From the NCBI GenBank assembly GCA_965228415.1, contig OZ245814.1, positions 7,874,001-7,938,000 of the forward strand: 64,000 bases of DNA. Direction: 5' to 3'. The DNA is from Agaribacillus sp965228415 (lineage in GTDB: Bacteria; Bacteroidota; Bacteroidia; Cytophagales; Cyclobacteriaceae). The notes beneath the pieces were generated by a model that was not told where the DNA came from, made no database searches, and saw only the letters and a list, made by a program, of their open reading frames with translations. Shown here in pieces: positions 26,912-36,026 of this stretch (position 1 is the stretch's first letter; each line of letters begins with the position of its first letter). The position numbers were made by a program, and so were the translations under genes.

Positions 26912-29596
26912 TTATTCAGAACGCAAAGCGTTTACCGGGTTAGCCATAGCGGTTTTCAAGACCTGGAAGCTAACGGTGAGCAGTGTTACAAATACAGCCA
27001 GCATCCCCGCCAGGGCAAAAAACCACCAGGTGAGATCTATACGGTGAGCGAAATTGCTTAGCCAGCGACCCATGATATACCAGGCTACTGGTGCAGCTAT
27101 GATGAATGACACGCCGATTAACTGTATAAAATCTTTTGAAAATAACACGGTAATACCTCCGGCAGTGGCCCCAAGCACTTTGCGAATACCGATTTCCTTG
27201 AGGCGCTGTTCCGCTGAATACATAGCCAGTCCAAGCAGGCCCAGGCATGAAATAATAAGGGCCAATCCCGCAAAGACATTGGAAAGTTTGGCTATTACCT
27301 GTTCATTTCTGTAAAGCTTTTCATATTCCTGATCCAGGAATTGGTAAGCAAACGGATAATTAGGATTGATTTCCCGGTACACCTTGTCAATACTCGCCAG
27401 TGCCTCCTGGGTTTTACCGGGTTCGGTACGGACCATAATCACCCCAAAATAAAGATCTTCCTTGACGTCCACAATCAGGGGTTTTATAGGTTCGTGGAGG
27501 GAGTGGGTGTGATAGTCCTTAAGAATGGCGATGATATGTCCTTTTTTGTCCCAGGCAGATATCCACTTTCCAATCGGATCCTGGATATTCATTTGTTTTA
27601 CTGCGGCTTCATTAATCATAAAGGCCACCGAATCCGTGGCATAAGCCCTGGAAAAATCCCTACCTTCCGTTATTTCAAGGTTCATTATTTTCAGAAAATC
27701 ATACCCAACAGAAATGGGTTTAAAGCCCACCGAGGTACCAGCTTCCTTGCCTTCCCAGTTAATGGCATCTTTTCCACTTGCAGTCTCTGAAACTCCATCA
27801 TTCTCATCAACCACAAACCCCATCGCATGGGGCGCTTCACTACCTCGATCAACCATGGCAATACCGGGCATTTTCGCTAGCTGTTCTTTGAATACCTGAT
27901 ACTTCTTGTTTAGATCGCCTTCTATCCGTATGTAAATCAAATTTTCCCGGTCGTAGCCAAGGTGCTGATTTCGAATATAACCTGTTTGTCTGGAAACGAT
28001 CAGTGTAGCAATAAGTAGTAGAATAGAAAGGCTTAACTGAAAAATAGCCAGGCTTTTACGCAGCCAGATAGCCCGGTTGCTAAAACGCATCACGCCCTTT
28101 AGTATGCGAGTAGGCTTAAGTGAAGAAAGAAAGAGAGCAGGGTAGCTGCCGGCCAGTAAACCTGTAACTAACATCATACCGATCAAAATAAACCATAGTG
28201 ACGGTTCGGCAACGGGCAAAGTAATTTGCTTTCCGGTAAAATTATTGAAACCTGGAATCAGAAGATAAATAAAAATTAATGACAAGACCAGTCCCAGGAA
28301 GGATAACAGTATAGACTCCCCTAAAAATTGCCCAACCAGGTATGTGCGCGAGGAACCAACTACCTTTCGTACACCAACTTCTTTTGCCCGTTTGACGGAG
28401 CGGGCGGTGGCGAGGTTCATAAAATTGATGCAGGCTATGATAAGTATAAAGATGGCTACCCCACTGAATATCCTTACATATTCAATACGCCCTCCTTGCG
28501 GTTTGCCATTGACAAAATTTGAAACCAGGTATAGATCCCGGAAAGGTTGTAGTCCCAGTTCAATTTTAAATGGTTGTTCTTTATCCAGGTGAGCCTCGAT
28601 AAAGCGGTTAATACTCTTTTCCACATGCCTGATATCTGCGTTCTCCGCAATTTTCATAGTGGTTAGGATAACATGTGAAGCCCATTCCAACCTTGTCATG
28701 TGAGATTCCCAATTAATCAGATAGTCAAACCTTAGCGAACTGTGTGATGACACATTTTCAAAAACTGCCGAAACAGCGAAATCCAAGCTGTTTTCATAGC
28801 GGATGCTTTTACCAATGGCATCTTCGGGGCTTTCAAAAAACAGCTCCGCCATTTTTCGGGAAATAGCGATACTGCTGACATCTTTTAATGCGGTCTTTGG
28901 ATTACCCGCAATTACCGGATAGCTGAAGACACTAAAAAAATCTGCACTTGCCCGAGAGCCTTCCAGTTTATGGATTTTTTTACCTACCTGGAAAGTTTCC
29001 GGATGTCCCCAGGGCAATTCATAGCCAGTGGCATAGTATGTTATGTTTTGTATTTCAGGGATGGCCTCTGTTATATCTTCCAGCAGCACGTGACGACGCC
29101 TATCTGTGTGTCGCAACGGCGAAGTATAACTACCGGTTGCTTTGCCATTTGCATGAACGGTCTGATAGATATTGTATAGTTGTTTGCTATCTGTGTGGAA
29201 ATTGTCAACGCTTTTCTCATCGTTAACCCATAGAAAAATCATGAGAAAGCAGGTCATACCTAAGGCGAGACCTAAAACATTGATAGCGGAGAAAGCCTTG
29301 TTACGAATAAGGTTTCGCAGAGAAATGGTAAAATAACTTTTTATCATATCAGTCAGGATTGGTTTGGCAAAATGAGATGACCGGCCTTTAACAATTGATA
29401 GGCGCATGTAGGCCATTACCTCGCGCCAGTATTTTTTTCGTGCCTTTGCTTCTCCGATTTTTTGCACACGCAAATAATACCTTTCATGCAAATCACCCAA
29501 TACCTCCTCCAGCAGGTGGGGCGCGCAGAATCGCTGAAGCAACTTGTCGGGCCACTGGGGAGGAGGTACTAACGGTTTTTTAGGAGATACTGGCAT
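26912..29596 (-). CDS. FtsX/MacB-type ABC permease with prefix domain (second of three)
   Basis: 894 aa with the same plan as its neighbours: prefix domain with LLEEVLGDLHERYYLRVQK (about 25-45), TM1 at about 100-120 (INVLGLALGMTCFLMIFLWV), two FtsX units with VGVRKVVGSSRTYLVGQFLGE and EIGIRKVLGATAGGITVLFS, and two large extracytoplasmic domains. The sequence outside the shared motifs is well diverged from both paralogues, so the three copies are old duplicates and probably not redundant. It lies 29 bp after the first permease. Substrate unknown. Confidence 0.88.
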   Translation of the reverse strand: MPVSPKKPLVPPPQWPDKLLQRFCAPHLLEEVLGDLHERYYLRVQKIGEAKARKKYWREVMAYMRLSIVKGRSSHFAKPILTDMIKSYFTISLRNLIRNKAFSAINVLGLALGMTCFLMIFLWVNDEKSVDNFHTDSKQLYNIYQTVHANGKATGSYTSPLRHTDRRRHVLLEDITEAIPEIQNITYYATGYELPWGHPETFQVGKKIHKLEGSRASADFFSVFSYPVIAGNPKTALKDVSSIAISRKMAELFFESPEDAIGKSIRYENSLDFAVSAVFENVSSHSSLRFDYLINWESHMTRLEWASHVILTTMKIAENADIRHVEKSINRFIEAHLDKEQPFKIELGLQPFRDLYLVSNFVNGKPQGGRIEYVRIFSGVAIFILIIACINFMNLATARSVKRAKEVGVRKVVGSSRTYLVGQFLGESILLSFLGLVLSLIFIYLLIPGFNNFTGKQITLPVAEPSLWFILIGMMLVTGLLAGSYPALFLSSLKPTRILKGVMRFSNRAIWLRKSLAIFQLSLSILLLIATLIVSRQTGYIRNQHLGYDRENLIYIRIEGDLNKKYQVFKEQLAKMPGIAMVDRGSEAPHAMGFVVDENDGVSETASGKDAINWEGKEAGTSVGFKPISVGYDFLKIMNLEITEGRDFSRAYATDSVAFMINEAAVKQMNIQDPIGKWISAWDKKGHIIAILKDYHTHSLHEPIKPLIVDVKEDLYFGVIMVRTEPGKTQEALASIDKVYREINPNYPFAYQFLDQEYEKLYRNEQVIAKLSNVFAGLALIISCLGLLGLAMYSAEQRLKEIGIRKVLGATAGGITVLFSKDFIQLIGVSFIIAAPVAWYIMGRWLSNFAHRIDLTWWFFALAGMLAVFVTLLTVSFQVLKTAMANPVNALRSE

Positions 29597-29625
29597 AGAA
29601 GTCTTAGATCATAATGGGCTACTGT

Positions 29626-32274
29626 TTATTCTGTTCGTAGAGATTTTGCCGGATTAACCAGCGATGCCTTGATGGCCTGAAAGCTTACAGCGAGCAATGC
29701 AATGATCAGGGCAGATGCACCTGCCAATACAAAAATCCACCAGCTCATTTCTATTCTGTAGACAAAGTTCTGTAGCCATCCATCCATGGCGTACCAGGCA
29801 ATGGGAGAGGCGATAAGGAATGCTATCAAGACCAGTTTCAAAAAGTCCTTTGATAAAAGTTTCACGATACGACTTCCCGAGGCGCCCATTACTTTTCGAA
29901 TCCCAATCTCCCGGATACGCTGTTCGGATGAAAAAGCCGCAAGTCCAAAAAGCCCTGATGAGGCAATCAGAAGTGCTAAAAGTGTAAAAAACCCAAACAT
30001 TTCACCCAGTCGTGCTTCCCTTTTGTAGAGTTGATCAAAACTGTCGTCCAGAAACTGATAGGTAAACGGATAGGGAGAGAACTGCCCGACCGTTTCCTCA
30101 AGCATGGCAATGGTACCAGGCAGATCTTCCGAAGTAATCTTCATCGAGATGTAACCTGTTGGGAATCTGTCGAGGGTGAGTACCAATGGCCCGATGGCTT
30201 TATGCAGTGAGTTATAATGAAAATCCTTTACCACCCCAATAATGGTTCGTTGCCCCCGCCCGTCAGTATAGCCAAACTGCTGACCGATGGCTTCCTCGGG
30301 CGTCCAGCCCAGGCCTTGTACGGTGGCCTCGTTAACCAGTGCGATAGGGGCGCCAAGTGTATCGGCAGTAAATGTTCTTGAAAATCCACGTCCGGCAATA
30401 AGTTGGATGCCATAAACATCAAGAAAGTCATGATCAACGCTTGTGGTACTGGTGCTAAAGCGCTCTCCGTCACTACTGCCTTCCCAGCCAAACATGGCCT
30501 GGGTATTGCCAACGCCGGTTGGTAAAAATTTGGAATAACTGGTTGTGAGCACACGGGTGTCCCGTAACCATGTATCGCGGATGGTGGCATAATGTTCACT
30601 CAGCGCCTGGTCATTGGCGTGTACTGTCAAAATATGCTCCCGGTTATAACCCAGATCCCTTTGCCGCATAAACTGCATCTGTTCATGAACCACAAAACTG
30701 CCGACTACCAACACGATGGAGATCGTATATTGCCCAATGATCAGCAGGCGCTGTATCCTTAAACGGCCGATGCGTGCGCCCTGCTTGCCGGCCAGCGCCT
30801 GAATAGGTTTGACAACTGACATAAAAAAAGCAGGGTATATACCGGATAATAATCCAACCAGTATCATCAGTACCAACAGACCCGGCAGCAGAAAGCTATG
30901 GTCGAAATAGTCTATTTGAAGTGACCGTTCCAGAAGGTGACCAAAAAACGGCAACAACAGGTGGGCGATTCCCAAAGCCAGTAGGAGTGCCAAAAAGGTC
31001 ATCAGCATCGATTCGCCGAGGAACTGCCCAATGAGTTGTCCGCGAGCGGCTCCTACTACCTTCCGCATCCCGACCTCCCGTGCCCGTTTGATGGACCTGG
31101 CTACGGCCAGGTTCGTATAATTGATGCAAGCCAGTAGCAGGATGACAAAGCCGATGGCAGCGAACAAATATATATATTTCATGTCTCCGGCCTTTTCAAA
31201 ATTAAATGTGGCCAGATGCTGTGAGTGTAAATGAATGTCTGCCAATGGCTGAAAGAGGAACTGCATACGGCCTTCAGGGCGCCAGTCAGCCAGATTTAAG
31301 TCTATATAGTCTTTCATCTTCCCTTCCAGCAAGGCAACGTCGGCTCCCGCTGTCAACACCGCATACGTATACCAGCCGTTATTGTACCATGGAACCTTGT
31401 TAACACCATTTCTATACCAGGCATGGGACTGTGCCGGAAGAATGTATTGGAAGGTAATATGCGAAGTTTTGGGCACGTCAGCCATTATGCCGGTGACTTT
31501 AAACCCTTCTTTGTTTTGATAGCGCAATATCTGACCCATCGGATCTTCGTCCCCAAAAATCTTACGCGCCAGGGTTTCCGTAAGCACGATGCTGTTAGCA
31601 TCTTTCAGCGCTGTTTGTGGATTTCCCTGCAGTAGCGGGAAGGTAAAGACATCAAAGAAACGTTCGTCGGCCATGATCCCCTCCTCCTGGTAGTGTCGGT
31701 CATCAAGGCTTAATAAAGGGTTGTTGGTCTCGCCCACGGTGGTGGATTGTACGACTTCCGGAAACTCCTTCAACAAGGTGTTGGCCATGGCGGGAGAGGT
31801 TACTGCCCAGTAATAATAGCCATTGGAAGAAGGCCGTTTCTGCGTCACACGGTAGATCTGGTTTCTCTTTTCATGAAAACTATCGTATGATAATTCGTGT
31901 TGCACAAAAAGCAAAATCAGTATGAAACACGCCAGTCCGACAGCCAGCCCGCCGATGTTAATGAAAGCATATAACTTTTGCTTAAGCAGATTCCTTAAGG
32001 CAATGATAAAATAGTTCTTGATCATATCGATATGGAGATTTTTAGGGTGGGGTGATGGTTTTCGTCTAAAAGTAGATGGGCGCATATAGGCCAATGCTTC
32101 GCGCCAGTATTTTTTTCTTGCCTGCTTTTCGCCTATTCTTTGGACCCGCAGGTGATACCTTTCATGCAAATCGCCAATTATTTCCTCCAGCAAATGGGGA
32201 GCGCAATATCGCTGCAACAATTTGTCCGGCCAACGAGGAGGGGTGGGAGGCTTTTGGGCTTTAGGTGACATCAT
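29626..32274 (-). CDS. FtsX/MacB-type ABC permease with prefix domain (first of three)
   Basis: 882 aa, same architecture: prefix domain (LLEEIIGDLHERYHLRVQR), TM1 (INIGGLAVGLACFILILLFV), first FtsX core (VGMRKVVGAARGQLIGQFLGE), and second core (EIGIRKVMGASGSRIVKLLS) near the C-terminus. The start codon ATG at 32274 directly abuts the PadR stop, with no base between them, which implies translational coupling and control by that repressor. Such PadR-permease sets are common in Bacteroidota; their physiological role is poorly known. Confidence 0.88.
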   Translation of the reverse strand: MMSPKAQKPPTPPRWPDKLLQRYCAPHLLEEIIGDLHERYHLRVQRIGEKQARKKYWREALAYMRPSTFRRKPSPHPKNLHIDMIKNYFIIALRNLLKQKLYAFINIGGLAVGLACFILILLFVQHELSYDSFHEKRNQIYRVTQKRPSSNGYYYWAVTSPAMANTLLKEFPEVVQSTTVGETNNPLLSLDDRHYQEEGIMADERFFDVFTFPLLQGNPQTALKDANSIVLTETLARKIFGDEDPMGQILRYQNKEGFKVTGIMADVPKTSHITFQYILPAQSHAWYRNGVNKVPWYNNGWYTYAVLTAGADVALLEGKMKDYIDLNLADWRPEGRMQFLFQPLADIHLHSQHLATFNFEKAGDMKYIYLFAAIGFVILLLACINYTNLAVARSIKRAREVGMRKVVGAARGQLIGQFLGESMLMTFLALLLALGIAHLLLPFFGHLLERSLQIDYFDHSFLLPGLLVLMILVGLLSGIYPAFFMSVVKPIQALAGKQGARIGRLRIQRLLIIGQYTISIVLVVGSFVVHEQMQFMRQRDLGYNREHILTVHANDQALSEHYATIRDTWLRDTRVLTTSYSKFLPTGVGNTQAMFGWEGSSDGERFSTSTTSVDHDFLDVYGIQLIAGRGFSRTFTADTLGAPIALVNEATVQGLGWTPEEAIGQQFGYTDGRGQRTIIGVVKDFHYNSLHKAIGPLVLTLDRFPTGYISMKITSEDLPGTIAMLEETVGQFSPYPFTYQFLDDSFDQLYKREARLGEMFGFFTLLALLIASSGLFGLAAFSSEQRIREIGIRKVMGASGSRIVKLLSKDFLKLVLIAFLIASPIAWYAMDGWLQNFVYRIEMSWWIFVLAGASALIIALLAVSFQAIKASLVNPAKSLRTE

Positions 32275-32616
32275 TTAATTGACATTAATCTGGGGTAACG
32301 AGTGGGGAGCGATGCGATCCCACAAACTGTTTCTTACTTCCCGTACGGTATGAAGCATTCGGCTGCCGGCCACCGTAACTTTAAAAAGGCGTTTTCTACG
32401 GCCGCCACGTTCCCGGGTAGCTTCTCCCATTTCGGATGAAACAAAACCTTTCTTTTCAAGGCGCTGGAGCGCCGCGTGAACAGCTCCTGTTGTAATGGTC
32501 TTGCCGGTTTGTTGTTCGAGTTCTTCCGCGATGACGACGCTATACGCCATGGGCGTGAGTACGGCCACCGAAAGCAACACCACCTCTTCAAATTCACCTA
32601 AATCACTTCTTCTCAT
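32275..32616 (-). CDS. PadR-family transcriptional repressor
   Basis: 113 aa winged-helix protein. It shows LGEFEEVVLLSVAVL, the wing and recognition region TTGAVHAALQRLEKKGFVSSEMGE, and the basic wing RERGGRRKRLFKVTVAG typical of short PadR proteins (PF03551). PadR proteins bind dyads near their own promoter and sense membrane stress or small molecules. It is the first gene of a four-gene run with the three permeases, so autoregulation of the whole set is likely. Confidence 0.92.
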   Translation of the reverse strand: MRRSDLGEFEEVVLLSVAVLTPMAYSVVIAEELEQQTGKTITTGAVHAALQRLEKKGFVSSEMGEATRERGGRRKRLFKVTVAGSRMLHTVREVRNSLWDRIAPHSLPQINVN

Positions 32617-32673
32617 TTTGCTATGTATCAGGTAAGATTAATATTTTGAATGATTACATCTATTTCGGTATAA

Positions 32674-32681
32674 CAAATATA
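32674..32681 (-). promoter_or_regulatory. Possible -7 box for the PadR-permease operon
   Basis: Minus-strand TATATTTG, matching TAnnTTTG, about 58 bp before the PadR start. A -33 TTTG is not evident at the usual spacing, so confidence is low. The flanking sequence TTGTTATACC could hold a PadR site, but no clear dyad is visible. Confidence 0.3.
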
Positions 32682-32865
32682 TTGCCAAGTGGAAAAAGTG
32701 GCTTCTGGGGGATTTAGTGGCGGTTTCTAATGTTTTATTAATTTAATAATTGTATAATAATGAACAGTACCTATCCGATTTAGAACAGTTTTTTATTGCA
32801 AATCCAATAAGTTGTGTCCAACTTGTAAAGTATAACACCAACGGGGTTGTCAAAATCACAAGAAT

Positions 32866-35800
32866 TTGAGAATTCGGCATTTACCATATTTTATAATCCC
32901 ATTAATAATTTGGTTTCCACATCCCGGTAATAGCTTTGGTTTTCCCGGTGGCGCCAGCGATTCGGACAGCTTGATACTAAAATTGAGGGAACCGGGCATA
33001 GCTGATTCTTCCAGGGTAAATATGCTGATAAAAATTGGCTGGAAATTCCTGGACAAGGATCTTGATAGTGCAAGACTATTTATTAATGAACTTAATCAGT
33101 TGGCTACCAGCATTGATCATAAGCCTGGCATGGCCGAAAGTACAGTGCTCTTTGGTCAAATTGAATATATAAGTGGTAATTATGAAGCCGCTTTAAACCT
33201 TTACCAAAAAGCTTTGATCCAGTACAGAGAACAGCGGAATAACATTCAGGTATTTCAGGTACTTCGGGATATTGGGTTAGTATATCGATTTTACGGGGAT
33301 CCGATGAAATCGCTTGAATACTATGACCAGGCAAAAGTTATTGCTACAGAACATAATCTCCAGGATGACCTGGCCTTTCTTTATAATACCTATGCAATAT
33401 TTTATCATGAGCGGGATAACTATGACAAAGCAGCAGATTTTTATTTTCGGGCAATAGAAATCGCAGAAAAAAATAACCTCAGAAGCTTGCGTGGCTCCTG
33501 TCTTAATAACCTGGGAATGTTGCATGTCCGACAAGGTGAATTTGATGTGGCCCTGGAATACTTTGAACAAGCTGTCGGGATTTACGAGGAACTTGATCAA
33601 CTGATTGATCTAAGCACAACTTTTAGCAATATGGGATTAGTTTATAGGGGGCTTAAACTTTATGATAAAGCCATTTTTCATCTGGATAAGGCACTGGAGA
33701 TTCAGAAGAAAAATAATAGTAAAAACCAAATTGCTATAACATACAATGGATACGGAGAAGTTTATCAGGCTCAGCAAAAATATGATGTGGCACTGGAATA
33801 TTATCAAAAAGCACTGGCCATCAGAGAAGAGATAGATAATACTTCCGGTAAGATCTATCAATTAAATGCGATAGCAGACATTTATCTTCTTAAGAAAAAC
33901 TATCACAAAGCTATCGTTCATGGCCAGGGCGCGCTTGCTCTATCAAAGGAAGTAAAGAGTTTGGTAAATGCCAAAGATGCTGCCGGTACATTGGCGCAAT
34001 CATATTTTGGCTTGAAAGATTTTTTAAAAGCTTATGAATATTTGGAATTACATAAAAAGTATAATGACAGTATTTATAATGAACAAAAATCTGAACAAAT
34101 AAGTAATTTGAGGCTCACCTACGAGACCGACAAAAAAGAGCAGGAGATTAAATTACTGAGTCAGACTAAGGAAATGCAACAAGCCGAAATTAGCCAGCAA
34201 AAGCAGTTGACAATTATTGCGGTAGGGGTTTTCCTGTTGTTGGGTGTTCTTGGATTTGTTATTTTCAGGTACTATCGCCTCAATCAGCAAAAGCGACAGC
34301 TGCAATTGACTTCAGATTTGGAAAAGGAACAACTGGAAGCTGAAAGGTTGCAGGAATTGGATCGGGCCAAGTCACGATTTTTTGCCAACATCGCCCATGA
34401 ATTCCGAACGCCGCTTACACTTATTTCGGGTCCTTCCGAACAAATATTAAACCGTACAAAAGAGACTAAAACCAAAGAAAACGTTGGACTAATAAAAAAG
34501 AACGCCGATCGGTTATTGCAGTTAATTAATCAGTTGCTGGATCTAAGTAAACTGGAATCGGGGATGATTAAATTAAATACTACTCCAACAGATCTGATTA
34601 ATTTTGTTAAAGTGTGCACCGAGTCTTTTGAATCATTGGCAGATGAGAACGATATCGCGATCCGGTTTAATTCAAAATTAAAAAGACTTGAATCCACCAT
34701 CGATCCCGAAAAGTTCTCTATTGTATTAAATAACCTGATGGTAAATGCCATTAAGTTTACACCTCCTTTTGGGAAAATAACGGTTGATTTGCACGAAATT
34801 GTGAACGACGAAAATAGCAAGCAAATCAGGATCTCAGTAAAAGATTCAGGTATAGGAATTGGAGAAGATCAGCTTCCCTACATTTTTGACCGTTTTTATC
34901 AGGTCGACGATTCCCTTACACGAAAGACACAGGGAACCGGCATCGGGCTTGCCCTTACCAAAGAATTGGTGGAGTTACACGAAGGTACCATATCCGTTTT
35001 AAGCACTCCTGGCGCAGGTACTCAGTTTGACATTTTATTGCCAATTACGCAACATAAAAACGTTATCGTTCAACCTGGCAGCGAATTACAGAAAGAATCT
35101 TTGAAAACTGAGCCAGGTGATTCCTGGGAAGACAGGCAAATCCTTGAACAGCAAAATGATTTATCTGGAGCCACAAAACCAAATAGACGGGATGAGCTGA
35201 AGGAGCAGGTGGTATTGGTGGTAGAGGACAATCCCGATGTTCGTAAATTTATTGTGGACTCCGTTGGGAATTCTTATCAAACCATTGAAGCGGAAAACGG
35301 ACGTATTGGATTGGAGGTAGCTACGGAGCAGGTACCTGACCTGATCATTAGTGATGTAATGATGCCTGAAATGGATGGCTTTGAGTTTTGTAAAAAATCA
35401 AAACAGGATAATAGAACCAGCCATATTCCAGTGATACTACTCACTGCTAAGGCCGGGGTGGATAACAAAATTGAAGGATTGGAAACCGGGGCCGATGACT
35501 ACCTGGCCAAACCTTTTAATACACGTGAATTGTTGACCAGAATAAAGAATTTGATTTCCATTCGGCAACAGCTTCAGTTGAAATATGCGGAGACAAGGGA
35601 TGTGGAAGTGTTGCCCAACAAGGAAAATCAATTTATTACCCGGTTAAAAGAAATTATAGCGCAACACCTGGATGAGGAGCAGTTTAGTATGGATGATCTG
35701 GGTAAGGAAATGGGCATGAGCCGGACGCAAATCCACAGAAAGCTCAAAGCGCTGACCAATAAATCCACCAGTCATTTTATTCGTGTTTTTAGGCTGGAAA

Positions 35801-35949
35801 AAGCCATGAGTTTATTAAAAAACGAAGATTACAACATTTCCGAGGTAGCATATATGGTAGGCTTTAGCACACCCGCTTATTTTTCCACCTGTTTTACGGA
35901 ACAATATGGTTATGCGCCAAGTGAGGTTAAAAATCAATCCGTTTCTTAG
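32866..35949 (+). CDS. TPR hybrid two-component regulator (HTCS-like, HK-REC-AraC)
   Basis: 1027 aa. A signal-like N-terminus (LRIRHLPYFIIPLIIWF) is followed by about eight TPR units (about 70-400; e.g. NLGMLHVRQGEFDVALEYFE), one TM helix (about 448-470), a HisKA box with His511 (FFANIAHEFRTPLTLISGP), HATPase (DSGIGIGEDQLPYIFDRFY, GTGIGLALTKELVELH), a receiver with Asp830 (LIISDVMMPEMDGF) and a C-terminal AraC HTH pair. This is an HTCS-like protein with a TPR sensor in place of the usual Reg_prop propeller. The start must be TTG 32866: an in-frame stop lies at 32833 and the next ATG, 33022, would remove the signal. The target is unknown; the convergent lipoprotein is one candidate. Confidence 0.88.
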   Translation: MRIRHLPYFIIPLIIWFPHPGNSFGFPGGASDSDSLILKLREPGIADSSRVNMLIKIGWKFLDKDLDSARLFINELNQLATSIDHKPGMAESTVLFGQIEYISGNYEAALNLYQKALIQYREQRNNIQVFQVLRDIGLVYRFYGDPMKSLEYYDQAKVIATEHNLQDDLAFLYNTYAIFYHERDNYDKAADFYFRAIEIAEKNNLRSLRGSCLNNLGMLHVRQGEFDVALEYFEQAVGIYEELDQLIDLSTTFSNMGLVYRGLKLYDKAIFHLDKALEIQKKNNSKNQIAITYNGYGEVYQAQQKYDVALEYYQKALAIREEIDNTSGKIYQLNAIADIYLLKKNYHKAIVHGQGALALSKEVKSLVNAKDAAGTLAQSYFGLKDFLKAYEYLELHKKYNDSIYNEQKSEQISNLRLTYETDKKEQEIKLLSQTKEMQQAEISQQKQLTIIAVGVFLLLGVLGFVIFRYYRLNQQKRQLQLTSDLEKEQLEAERLQELDRAKSRFFANIAHEFRTPLTLISGPSEQILNRTKETKTKENVGLIKKNADRLLQLINQLLDLSKLESGMIKLNTTPTDLINFVKVCTESFESLADENDIAIRFNSKLKRLESTIDPEKFSIVLNNLMVNAIKFTPPFGKITVDLHEIVNDENSKQIRISVKDSGIGIGEDQLPYIFDRFYQVDDSLTRKTQGTGIGLALTKELVELHEGTISVLSTPGAGTQFDILLPITQHKNVIVQPGSELQKESLKTEPGDSWEDRQILEQQNDLSGATKPNRRDELKEQVVLVVEDNPDVRKFIVDSVGNSYQTIEAENGRIGLEVATEQVPDLIISDVMMPEMDGFEFCKKSKQDNRTSHIPVILLTAKAGVDNKIEGLETGADDYLAKPFNTRELLTRIKNLISIRQQLQLKYAETRDVEVLPNKENQFITRLKEIIAQHLDEEQFSMDDLGKEMGMSRTQIHRKLKALTNKSTSHFIRVFRLEKAMSLLKNEDYNISEVAYMVGFSTPAYFSTCFTEQYGYAPSEVKNQSVS

Positions 35950-35968
35950 TTCAGCAATAAATAAAAGA

Positions 35969-36000
35969 ACTTCCCTTAAAATAGCCATTTTAAGGGAAGT
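35969..36000. terminator. Bidirectional terminator hairpin
   Basis: Perfect 14-bp inverted repeat ACTTCCCTTAAAAT (35969-35982) and ATTTTAAGGGAAGT (35987-36000) around a 4-base loop. It sits between the stops of two convergent genes (35949 and 36027). There is no long T-tract, so termination strength is uncertain, but position and symmetry fit. Confidence 0.75.
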
Positions 36001-36026
36001 AGTTGTAATTAACTGTGTGCGGTTCG

